From positions 1 to 41,676 of the forward strand of contig NZ_JNWQ01000063.1 of the NCBI RefSeq assembly GCF_000716875.1: a stretch of DNA of 41,676 nt, written 5' to 3'. The notes under the pieces are model-generated. The model was given only the letters and a program-made list of their open reading frames with translations, was not told the DNA's origin and ran no database searches. Shown here piece by piece: positions 6,752-16,300 of the stretch; the stretch's first letter is position 1; each line of letters starts with the position of its first letter. The stretch is from Streptomyces novaecaesareae. Its GTDB lineage: Bacteria; Actinomycetota; Actinomycetes; Streptomycetales; Streptomycetaceae. Position numbers and translations under genes: made by a program.

Positions 6752-8473
6752 ATGCCCGCGCAGCTCCTACTCCCCACCCCTGCAACCACCTCCTCTCCCG
6801 CCGGCGCGGCGTTCGCCGCGCCGGCGCTCACCACCAGCACCGATACGTCCGCGAACAGGAACTCGGCGCTGGAACGCCGGGCGCGGCTGACCGCCAAGCT
6901 GGTCAAGCTCGCCGCCGCCGGATACCTCTCACCCCTGGCCCGCCAGGTCGGCTCCCTGGGCGGCTGCGCCCGCCCGATCCGCATGACCGGACACCGCACC
7001 CGCCTGGACACCGCCACCGGCCAGATTCTCGACCACCTCGACTCCCGCCACCTGCCCGCCGGCGAACTCCTGGTGCGCTGCGGCAACCGCCGCACCACCC
7101 GCTGCCCGGCCTGCTCCACCGTCTACCGCTACGACACCTACCAGCTCATCGCCGCCGGACTACGCGGCGGCAAGACCGTCCCCACCACCGTCGCCACCCA
7201 CCCCCGCGTCTTCGCCACCCTCACCGCGCCCGGCTTCGGTCCCGTCCACAACCAGCCCGACACCGGCCCCTGCCACTGCGGCCACACCCACTCCGACGAC
7301 GCCCCGCTCCTCGGCACCCCGCTCAACCCCGCGCGCTACGACTACACCGGCGCGGTGCTCTGGAACGCGCACGCCCCCGCCCTGTGGGCACGCTTCACCA
7401 CCCACCTACGACGCGAGATCGCCAAAGCCGCCGGACTCACCCAGCGCAGCCTGCGGCACCACGCGACGCTGTCGTACGCCAAGGTCGCCGAGTACCAGAA
7501 GCGCGGCCAGGTCCACTTCCACGCCGTCATCCGCCTCGACGGACTCACCGGCCCCACAAGCGAACCGCCCGCCTGGGCCACCACCGAGCTCCTCGACCAG
7601 GCCGTCCGCGCCGCCGCCGCACGCACCCGCGTCGCGAACGAGGGCCAGCCGAATCCTGCCGAAATCGCGCCCGGGGCCTGGGGTGCCGGTCGAGGTGGGC
7701 GGTCGGTGTTCCAGTTCGGTCGGCAGATCGATGTCCGGCCGATCCGTGGCACGGACTTCACCGGCGATGGCCCGGTCACCGAGCGGCACGTCGCCGCCTA
7801 CATCGCCAAGTACGCCACCAAGGGCGCCGAAACCACCACCGGCACCCTCGACCGCCGCCTCCGCCTCCTCGCCGAGCTCGCCCAGTTCGACATCACCGAC
7901 CACGCCCGCCGCATGATCCACACCGCCTGGCACCTCGGCACCCGTCCCGAGCACGCCCACCTCCGCCTGCGGCAATGGGCCCACATGCTCGGCTTCCGAG
8001 GCCACTTCTCCACCCGCACCCGCCACTACTCCACCACCCTTACCCGCCTGCGAGCCGAACGCACCGCCTGGCGAACCAATCGGTCCGACGCCCCAACCAC
8101 GGCCTCCGCGACGGCCGAGCCGAAGCCCGGTCAGGTGACCAACGGCCCTCCGGTCGGTGACCGGCCCGGTCACTCCACCGACCTGACCACCGGCCACCGA
8201 TCCGGTCACGGTCAGCACCCCGGTCACTCCGCCGGTCACCGCGACAGCGCCGGTCAGCGCGGGGACTCGGGCTCGACGCTGATCTCCCACTGGCAGTACG
8301 CCGGAACGGGCTTGCTGCCCGAACTCGCGCACCTCTCCGAACTCCTCACCGAAAGGCGACCGACACACCGCAACAGCCCGAACCGGATCCGGCGGCCGCA
8401 ACAACCCGGTCACTCCGCCGGTCAGCCGGTCGGTCACCCGGTGAGGGCTGTCCGGACGGGAGCAGTCGCGTGA
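6752..8473 (+). CDS. RepSA-like replication initiator (HUH type)
   Basis: A 573-residue protein of the actinobacterial AICE/plasmid replication initiator type known from pSAM2, which starts rolling-circle replication of the excised element. Residues ~245-262 read YQKRGQVHFHAVIRLDG, carrying the H-x-H metal motif of HUH nucleases, and YIAKYATKGAE near 350 supplies candidate catalytic tyrosines. A Cys-rich N-terminal part (RCGNRRTTRCPACSTVY, CHCGHTH) looks like a zinc finger. The C-terminal ~150 residues are low-complexity and rich in Gly-His. ATG at 6752 is preferred because GGAGG lies nine bases upstream; the frame is also open further upstream without such a site. Its stop overlaps xis as GTGA, so rep, xis and int form one operon. 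Confidence 0.85.
   Translation: MPAQLLLPTPATTSSPAGAAFAAPALTTSTDTSANRNSALERRARLTAKLVKLAAAGYLSPLARQVGSLGGCARPIRMTGHRTRLDTATGQILDHLDSRHLPAGELLVRCGNRRTTRCPACSTVYRYDTYQLIAAGLRGGKTVPTTVATHPRVFATLTAPGFGPVHNQPDTGPCHCGHTHSDDAPLLGTPLNPARYDYTGAVLWNAHAPALWARFTTHLRREIAKAAGLTQRSLRHHATLSYAKVAEYQKRGQVHFHAVIRLDGLTGPTSEPPAWATTELLDQAVRAAAARTRVANEGQPNPAEIAPGAWGAGRGGRSVFQFGRQIDVRPIRGTDFTGDGPVTERHVAAYIAKYATKGAETTTGTLDRRLRLLAELAQFDITDHARRMIHTAWHLGTRPEHAHLRLRQWAHMLGFRGHFSTRTRHYSTTLTRLRAERTAWRTNRSDAPTTASATAEPKPGQVTNGPPVGDRPGHSTDLTTGHRSGHGQHPGHSAGHRDSAGQRGDSGSTLISHWQYAGTGLLPELAHLSELLTERRPTHRNSPNRIRRPQQPGHSAGQPVGHPVRAVRTGAVA
8129..8436 (+). repeat. GGTCA repeat cluster in 3' part of rep
   Basis: The pentamer GGTCA, mostly as CCGGTCAC, recurs about ten times on the coding strand between 8129 and 8436. 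One 19-bp stretch (CGGTCACTCCGCCGGTCA plus flank) appears at 8221 and again at 8405. In the protein this gives the repeated Pro-Gly-His-Ser/Ala-Gly-His segments. The cluster could be only a protein-level repeat, or a DNA-level site such as an origin or translocase recognition sequence. Confidence 0.55.
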
Positions 8474-8658
8474 CCGCCGCCACCGAACTCCTCACCGTCC
8501 CCCAGGTCATGGAACGCCTCCAACTCGGCCGCACCGCCGTCTACGACCTGCTCCGCACCCACCAGCTCCCCTCCCTCACCCTCGGCCGAGCCCGACGCAT
8601 CCCCACTCACGCCCTCACCGACTTCATCCGCACCCGCCTCGAACAGGACGCCGCCTGA
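8470..8658 (+). CDS. xis: excisionase (Xis), helix-turn-helix
   Basis: A 62-residue DNA-binding protein that would direct the integrase toward excision. It shows the MerR-like excisionase fold: LLTVPQVMERLQLGRTAVYDLLRTHQL, then a basic wing TLGRARRIPTHALTDFI. GTG at 8470 overlaps the rep stop as GTGA, and its stop overlaps the int ATG as TGATG. The chain rep-xis-int is therefore coupled at both joints. Size and place are those of Xis in pSAM2-type elements. No unusual residues were seen. Confidence 0.88.
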   Translation: MTAATELLTVPQVMERLQLGRTAVYDLLRTHQLPSLTLGRARRIPTHALTDFIRTRLEQDAA

Positions 8659-9914
8659 TGACCACACCCCGCAAGAGCCGCGCCAACGGCGAAGGCACCA
8701 TCTACCAGCGCAAGGACGGCCGCTGGGAAGCCGCCGGCTACGTCCTCGCCACCGACGGCAGCCGCAAACGCGTCCGCGTCTACGGCACCACCCGCAAGGA
8801 AGCCGCCCACAAGCTCACCGAACGCATCGCCGCCAGCAACCAGGGCCGACCCATCGCCGCTACCGACAGCACCGTGGCCGCATACCTCACGTACTGGCTC
8901 GACAGCGTCGCCGTCCACCGCCTCCGCGAGAACACCCACACCCGCTACCGCACCTGCGCCCGCCTCTACGTCATACCCGGCCTCGGCCGGAAGAAGATCG
9001 CCCACCTCACCGCCAAGGACATCCGCACCTGGCTCGACCGGCTCCGCACCACCTGCCAGTGCTGCGCTCGCGGCCTCGACAAGCAGCAGAGCTGCTGCGC
9101 CATCGGCCAGTGTTGCGGCAAGCGACTGTCCCCGCTCACCGTCACCTACGTGCACTCGGTCCTCAAGTCCGCCCTGGGGCACGCCGTCCGTGAGGACGAG
9201 CTCCCGCGCAACGTAGCCCGGAACATCAAGGCTGGAACGCCTCGGCCCCGGCGCTTCGAACCGCTCACCGTCGCCGAGGCCCGGCGCTTCCTCGCGTCAA
9301 TCGAAGGCCACCGGCTGCAGGCCCTCTTCGACCTCGCGCTCCGCACCGGACTGCGAAAGGGCGAACTGCTCGGCATGCGCTGGGAAGACCTCGACCTCGA
9401 CGGCGGCACCGCCAGCATCCGCCGCACCCTCCAGCGCACCCCCACCGGCGGCCTGACCACCCTGCCCACCAAGACCGTCAGCTCCGAACGCCGCATCGCC
9501 CTCCCCACCGAATGCATTCACGCCCTCAAGCGCCACCGCGAACAACAGGACCGAGAGCGCGAGACCGCCGGCGCGGGCTGGACGGACAGCGGGCACGTCT
9601 TCACCTCGCCCAACGGCTCACCCACCGACCCGTCAACCCTGACCCGAAACTTCACCACGCTGTGCCGGGCGGCCAGGCTCCGCCGCATACGGTTTCATGA
9701 TCTCCGACACACCGCCGCGACCCTGCTCCTCGAACAGGGCGTCGAGCTCGTGGTGATCAAGGAGCTGCTCGGCCACGCCCACATCGGCGTCACCGCCTCG
9801 GTGTATGCCCACGTCCGACTCCGCCTCCAGCGGCAGGCCATCGACACCCTCGGCGACGCACTCCGAGATACCGAGAGCCCCGACGACCCGCCAAGTGCAG
9901 CACCCGTCCGCTGA
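8658..9914 (+). CDS. int: site-specific tyrosine recombinase (integrase)
   Basis: A 418-residue integrase for insertion and excision of the element. The N-terminal arm-binding part starts GEGTIYQRKDGRWEAA; a SAM-like core domain spans ~70-170. The catalytic domain shows Arg in LRTGLRKGELLG (~230), HDLRHTAATLL (~347), His in LLGHAHIG (~370) and the nucleophile Tyr in SVYAHV (~381). A Cys-rich insert (CQCC, SCC, QCCGK near 132-154) in the core-binding domain suggests a bound zinc. The ATG overlaps the xis stop. The stop is followed by two TGCCGTCA repeats and a strong hairpin. The last ~60 residues match the remnant at 2300-2482, so two related elements have been here. Confidence 0.93.
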   Translation: MTTPRKSRANGEGTIYQRKDGRWEAAGYVLATDGSRKRVRVYGTTRKEAAHKLTERIAASNQGRPIAATDSTVAAYLTYWLDSVAVHRLRENTHTRYRTCARLYVIPGLGRKKIAHLTAKDIRTWLDRLRTTCQCCARGLDKQQSCCAIGQCCGKRLSPLTVTYVHSVLKSALGHAVREDELPRNVARNIKAGTPRPRRFEPLTVAEARRFLASIEGHRLQALFDLALRTGLRKGELLGMRWEDLDLDGGTASIRRTLQRTPTGGLTTLPTKTVSSERRIALPTECIHALKRHREQQDRERETAGAGWTDSGHVFTSPNGSPTDPSTLTRNFTTLCRAARLRRIRFHDLRHTAATLLLEQGVELVVIKELLGHAHIGVTASVYAHVRLRLQRQAIDTLGDALRDTESPDDPPSAAPVR

Positions 9915-9915
9915 C

Positions 9916-9937
9916 GTTGCCGTCAGCGTTGCCGTCA
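9916..9937 (+). repeat. TGCCGTCA direct repeat pair after int
   Basis: TGCCGTCA at 9918-9925 and 9930-9937, period 12, starting just behind the int stop. It matches the pairs at 2486 and 4694 and is likely an integrase arm-type site near the right end of the element. Confidence 0.7.
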
Positions 9938-9942
9938 AGACG

Positions 9943-9985
9943 CGACGAAGCCCTCCCCGCGAGCCTGCGCGGGAGGGCTTCGTCG
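9943..9985 (+). terminator. terminator of rep-xis-int operon
   Basis: A long hairpin: arm CGACGAAGCCCTCCCCGCG at 9943-9961 and its complement at 9968-9985 with one bulged base, loop of six. It ends the element's operon. The 108 bp between it and the immunity gene stop (10094) hold no recognised feature and probably contain the right junction. Confidence 0.85.
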
Positions 9986-10093
9986 TGCCTTGAGATGATT
10001 TCTTGGCAAGGAGCATTAAAGACAATCTCAGAACGCGGAAGTAGTGGCCGCTAAGTTCGAATTAAAGGCCAGATGATTCCGCCGAGATCGGCT

Positions 10094-10348
10094 CTAGTCG
10101 ACAATTCCAATGGCTTCAGGAAGTCCCAGAATAACGCTCCTGCGCTCAGAATCCTCTTCCTGTTCCGCGCACTCCAGGATCAAGGAAGAAACCTCCTGTC
10201 GATCCTCTTCGGTCAGGCCTCGAAAGAAGGCGGCTGCCGGTTCGAGGATCCCCATGGCGACATCGGGATCAATCTCCTCATCATCGGCCAAGTCGATCGA
10301 TACTGCGACGCTGACGAACGCCTGCGCCAGGACCTTGTTCACGCTCAT
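10094..10348 (-). CDS. putative immunity protein of RHS toxin
   Basis: An 84-residue, strongly acidic, all-helical protein (LADDEEIDPDVAMGILEPAAAFF, LTEEDRQEVSSLILECAEQEEDSE). The ATG at 10348-10346 overlaps the toxin stop as TGATG; a GTG one codon earlier is an alternative. Overlap with the RHS gene and the negative charge, suited to masking a nucleic-acid-binding toxin, make it the likely inhibitor. I do not recognise a named family. GC drops here together with the toxin tip, as in the orphan cassettes, which suggests that tip and immunity arrived together. Confidence 0.7.
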   Translation of the reverse strand: MSVNKVLAQAFVSVAVSIDLADDEEIDPDVAMGILEPAAAFFRGLTEEDRQEVSSLILECAEQEEDSERRSVILGLPEAIGIVD

Positions 10349-13300
10349 CACGGCACCACCCTCACTCGAATGTTAGTGATCAAGAGGCCTCCAAGAAGCT
10401 TCCGAGCCCTCGCGGCTTCAGCTTCGGTTGGGACTTCCCATCGGCCTGTATAGCCGTTCTGCTCAAGCGCCAGCGATTGGTTCATGGCTTGCCTGTACGA
10501 CTTGTTGAACGTTGTGACGGCCATCTTACGGTCAATCAGCACGCCGTTCACTTCGTCGAATCCATCAAACCTGATCTGCCGCGTCTGGCCAGAGGGATGA
10601 ATATAGTCGAGCGCGGGAGCTTCGCGAGTTTGAGTGGAGATTCGGGACCTCGCGCCCGTCACACCGTCCTCATATGCCTGAGCAGGCCCGGACTTAGACG
10701 CGTTCTCGGCCACCCAGTCAACCTCGCCGTCACAATTGTGAACCAGGACGGGCGTCGCCCCGGCGAGCACATAGTACGTGTGAAGTTGGGCGACGGTGAG
10801 GTTGTGGGTGGTGACGGCGTAGGGGTAGTTGCGGATGGACTGGATGGTGCGGGTGGTGCCGTCGGGCTGGCGGAGGTGTTCGCCGGGGGTGAGTTCGCCG
10901 GCGTCTACCCATTGCTGGCGGGTCTCGCTCCAGTAGGGGTGGTGGTAGGTGGAGGTGATCTTCGCCTGGTCGGAGGCGGGCGGGCCGCGGGGGTTGGCGT
11001 CGTCGGTGAGGGTGAGGTCGGTGAAGTCCTTGTCGTCGGGGGTGGTGATGGTGGCGGTGACGGTCTCGGGGCGGGTTTCGTCGGTCTGCGGGTCGGTTGC
11101 CATGACGACGTCGCCGTCACGAACATCACCGATGGGCTTGGTACTGCCGTCGGCCATCAGAACCAGGGTCGCGGCGGGGAAGCTGTTGCACTTCGCGAGG
11201 CTGGGTTCGTCCGCCTCAGCCTTGGCTGCTTTGGACTCTGTACCGGCTGCATCGGCTGCTGTTTCTTTTGCTGCTTTTTCTTCTGCTGCCTTGGCTGCCG
11301 CCTTTTCGGCTGCTCGGGCTTCGCCTGCGGCCGTCTTGACGGTGACCAGGGCGGCTTCGGCTTCCTTTGCGGCGCGTTCGCCGCTCCGGATGGCAGTGTA
11401 GATCTTGTTGATCTCTTTGTAGATCTTGAGGGCTTCGATGCCGGCCTTGACGGCCTTGGCGAGCTTGCCCCAGGGCACCACGTTCAGCGCTGTGTTGATG
11501 CAGCTCAGTACGTCGCCCTTGGTGAAGCAGTCTCGCGCGTCGTTAAAGCCGATCAGATCGCCGACGATGTCGACCACCTTGTGCACGAGTTCATCGCGCT
11601 TGCGCGTGTTCACGCGGACGACGTGGTCGGCCTCTTCGACGGCCTGCTGGGCCTTCTGCACGTCGGCCGTGGGCTTCTCCACGACGACGACCTGGGTCGT
11701 TTCGCCGTGGGAGTCCGTGTGCCAGCCTGCGCACTCGGAGGCCTGGTCGCAGTCGAGGCGCAGGCCGTTGGCGTCGGACTTGTTGATCGGGCTGTTGTTG
11801 GCGTACGCGTAGGCGTTCCACTGCTGCGGGTCACCGGCGACCGTGATGGGGTCGGGGCTGATGAAGCGGCCCGTCTTGGGGTCGTATTCGCGGGCGCCGA
11901 GGAGGGTGAAGCCGGTTGACTTCTCCTTGGTCCCGCCGACGAAGCCCTTGTCGCCGGCCCAGACGCCCGCAGCCGGCTGGGTGCCGCGCTCGTTGCCGAA
12001 GGGGTCGGTGGGGCGGCGGACGTGGGCGAGTGTCGTGGCGTCGAACTGGACGCCGTTGGTGCCGTGCGGGTCCGCGGCCTGGTAGGCGAGTGTGGAATTG
12101 CCGTCGGCGGTGGTGGTGCGGGTGATGGACATACCGTTGGGCGCCGCGTAGGTGCGGACGTTGGTGACCGCCTTGGTGCCGCTCGTGGTGTCCAGGGTGA
12201 TCTGGTCGGCGCCCAGGTTGAGCGTGGTCTTGCCGGGGTCACGACGGATCAGCTGGTTGCCGGACACGTCGTAGACGTAGCCGGTCGCGCCGCTCTGCCC
12301 GGTGCCGGTGATCTGGTCGAGCTTGCCCTGGGCGTTCCAGGTCAGTGTCCTGGTGCCCGGGGTGTCGGTGATCGAGGTGGTGTTGCCCGCGGCGTCGTAG
12401 GTGTACGAGGTCACCGCGGTACCGGCCGGCCCGGTCTGGGCGGACTTCATCAGTGCGTGCGGGCCGCCCGTGCCGCCGCCCGTCTTCGGGTCGGTGGACG
12501 GGGTGTTGGGGCCGGTGCCGAAGGTCTGGGTGGTGGTGACGTCCTTGGTCGTGTCGCCGTTGACGTCCTTCTGGACCAGCTTGGTGCGGTTGCCGATGAG
12601 GTCGTACTCGTACTGCTGCCAGTACGGGGCCGGGCCGCCGACGCTCGGCTTTCCGCCGCTCACCGACGGGCTGTCGGTGTTGGCGCAGGCGCCGACGCCG
12701 GGGACGCTGGGCTGCGGCTTGGTGGTCTGGGTGCCGGTGTCGGTCCAGGCCTGGGTGAGGCGGCCGAGGTAGTCGTGGGTGAAGCACTGCAGGTCGGCGA
12801 CCTGGCCGTCCTGCGCGTTGCGGGCCGAGGTGACCTGGCCGAGCGGGTTGTAGGTGTAGTCGACGGAGTCGACGTGAGCGGTCGGGGCGGTCGACTTGTC
12901 CAGGGTCGAGCGCATTACCCGGCCAGTGGCGTCGTCGATCGACAGCGTGGCGACCACCTGGGAACCTGCACCCCCCAGGGTGGTGCGGTACGGGCGGCCG
13001 TACGGGTCGTACCGGACGTCGGCCACGTAGGTGGTGGAGGGGGCGTTCCCTAGGACACTGCTCAGTCCGACGAGGTGCCCGACCGTGTCCGTAGCGATGC
13101 TGACCTTCTCGCGGCCCAAGTTGGCCGCAGCCACCGCCGGCATCGTCGTGGTGTCGAGGCGGCCGGCGGCGTCGTAGGTGTTGTCGGTCTGGTAGACGCC
13201 GGCGAGCAGCTTGTCCTCGGACGCCGGGATGGTGGTCTTGGAGCCGAGTTCGCGGTAGCCGATGTCGTAGCCGGTGATCTCCGACTTGTAGGCGTGGTCG

Positions 13301-16300
13301 TCATCCACCCCGCCGACGTACCGGGTCGAGGACGTCGGCTTGCCGTTGGCGAGTGTGTCGTAGGTCCAGGCGGCGACCTTCTTGGTCGGATCGACCGCCG
13401 TGCCCTCGTAGGCCGCGACGGTGCGGCCGAGCAGGTCGGTGACGGTGGTGGCGCTCTTGCCGCGGGAGTCCGTGACGGTGACGAGGTTCTTGCTGTCGTC
13501 GTACGCCGTCGTGCCCGTGCCCGCGTCCGGGTCGGTGGACTTCACCGGCCGGCCCAGCAGGTCGTACTCGTACGCCCAGAGGTTGCCGGCCGCGTCCTTG
13601 CGCCAGGACTCCTTGCCGTCCGGTGTGTAGCCGTAGGTGGTCTCGTCGTACGCGCCGGTCGGGGTGTTTCCCTTGTACTGGCGCAGGGCGACGGTGTTGC
13701 CGCGGGCGTCGGTGATGGTCGCGGAGGCGTAGCCGCCGGCCGGCGGGGTGGTGCGGACCTCGTCGGCGCCGACGAAGTCGGTGTGGGTCCGCCACTGTTC
13801 GACGCCGTAGGACAGGAAGGCCGAGTCGGTGACCCGCCCCATGCCGTCGTACGTCTGGACGGTCTGGGAAGGGATCTTGCCGTCCGGCTCGACTCCGCCG
13901 TTGGGCAGGAAGAGCTGACCGCTGGGCTGCGCCTGGTCGTTGTAGTAGGCGGCGCTGGTCTTGATCTGCCAGCCGTGCGAGTCGAACAGCGCGTCGGTGA
14001 TCATGCGGCCGGTGGCGCCCGAGGGCGTGCTGGCCTGGGTCTGGCGGACTCGGCCGAGGCCGTCGTAGATGGTGAAGCTGGAGGTGTACGTCGCCAGGTC
14101 GCCCATCAGCGCCTGGCTCAGGACGAGCGAGGGCGCGTTGGCGCCGTTCACGGAGTAGGAGAACTTGCGGTTCGGGCGGTCGGGGAACCTGCTCCGCTCG
14201 TGGCCCGGGCTCCACCCGGCCACGGCGCGACCGAGGGAGTCGAACTCCTGCTCGCTGACCCGGCCGTTCTCGTCCTGGATCTTGAGCGCCGAGCCGCGCC
14301 CCACGTCGAGGGTGCTGACGGTCTGCCAGCCCATGGGGTTGGTATGGGTCACCTGGGTGGGCAGCTGGCCGGTGGCAGGCGAGTAGGCGGTCTTGGTCTC
14401 GGCGCCGGTCGGGTGGGTGGCGTCGGTGCGGGTCGGGTCGACGGTGCTGATCACACGGCCGTAGGTGTCGAAGCTCGCCCGGGCGGTGGTCCGGTAGACC
14501 GGCTTGCCCGCCTCGTCGTAGCGCTCCAGGACCTCGGTCGAGGTCTGCTCGGCCGTCGTTCCGGCTTTGCCGAGCTCCAGGCCGTCGAAGTAGGCCCGGG
14601 TGTCGGCGACCGTGTTGTCCTTGGTCGCGGTCTGGCCGCACGCGCCCTTGAGGACCAGAGTGCGCGAGGCCAGCTGCGTCGGCGCGCCGCCGGGGCCGGT
14701 GGCGTACTCGAAGGAGGTGCAGAGCAGTTGCTCGGGGTGGGCGGTGTCCCCGTTGTCGTAGACCGTCAGCGGCCGGGCGAAGGGAGTCGAGTCGTAGCTG
14801 GTGGAGCGCTCGCGGGTGCGCCAGCCGTTGGCCAGCTTGTCGCGGTTGGTGACCTTCTGGACGTTGACGGCCCGGGCGGTGATCGCGGGCATGCCGCCGG
14901 ACTGGGCGCGGGTGGCCGTGACCGGGCCCAGCCACGGGTCGGAGACGACGGTGGAGAGGACTTCGCCGTTCTCACCGTTGTAGGTGGCGGAGTCCCGGAT
15001 GAAACCGGCCAGCGCGTTCTCGTCCTTGATGGTGCCGCCGTGGACGTCGCGCACGGACACCTGGCGGGTGGTCCCGTTCGCGAGGACGTCGCCGTCCATG
15101 CCACGCAGGAAGGTCGCGATCGACTGGGTGCGCGGCGCCTTCTCGGCCGGGCTGCCGCTGCCGGTGCGGGTGATGACCGTCGCGTAGCCGCGGAACTGGT
15201 CCCAGGTGCGGGTCTTGGGGTCGGCCATCTCGGAGTCGTTGCGGTGCCAGGCCGCGCCGCCGGGGTACTCGTAGTCGGTGACGACCGCCGGCTGGCCGCC
15301 TGCGACCGAGTCCTCCTGGGTGACGGACTGCACGATGACCTTGTTGAACCAGTCGTTGACCGGGTCCGGAGCACTCTGCCCGGGCAGGTACCACTTGACC
15401 GGCATGCAGGCCATCGTGTTGCTGTCCTCGGAGGCCGGCATCTGGCCGCCGGGCTCGCGCGAGCACTCCGCGAGCCGGTAGACGACATCGATCAGACCAC
15501 CGGTCTCGGTGGTGATTTTTTGGATGCGCGGGCGGTTGTACGGCTCGACCGAGGCCGAGGTGCCGTCCGGTCGGACGATCGGGCCCCTGACGCGGTTGGC
15601 GATCTGCAGCGGCTGGAAGGACACCGCCGGCAGGGTGACCGGCGTGCGGTTGTTCCTGCCGGTGCGCTGGACCGAGTCCAGCCACAGGGACGGCGAGGTG
15701 CCGTCGCCCGGGTCCTGGAAGGAATGGCTGAGGGCGAAGGAGTCGACCGCGCGGTAGGAGGCGCCGTCCCAGACCTCGGTGTCGATCGCCGTCAGGCGCT
15801 TGGTGGTCCAGAAGGTCGGCGAGTAGACGGTGCAGTCACCGGTCTGATCGCAGGTCTGGTCGACCGGGGTGTCCGGCCAGCGTTTGGCATTGGCCTTGGT
15901 CCGCTGGGACGGGTCGCAGGAGAGGGTGTTGTCCGGCAGGCAGCGCTCGACAGTACGGAACAACACCCGGGCGGCCGGGTTGGCCCTGCCCTTGGCGGCG
16001 ATCTGGTCCGGCAGGCGCTGGCCGTACCCGACGGACGTCGGGTAGCTGGCGCGCTGGTACTGGGCCCGAGGGCCGTTGCCGTTGTTCTGGCCGCCGCCCC
16101 GGACGTAGGAGTTCTGCTCCTGCTCGTACCGGTAGGTGATCAGGTTCTGGTGCGGGTCGACGACGTAGTCCAGCGACCACTGCCAGCCCATCTGGTTCCA
16201 GGAGCCGGTGGCCGGGGAACCGGTCTTGAGGCACGGGTCCTGGCCGCCCGGCCAGTAGATCGGCACGGTGGATACCGAGTTGGCGGCCTGATCGGTGCCG

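Noticed and set aside
8129..8436. CRISPR-like array
   Set aside because: The repeats are too short and irregular and lie inside a coding frame.
10040..10075. TTCGAA stretch resembling a tRNA T-loop at the right edge of the element
   Set aside because: No matching acceptor, D or anticodon arms could be folded around it.
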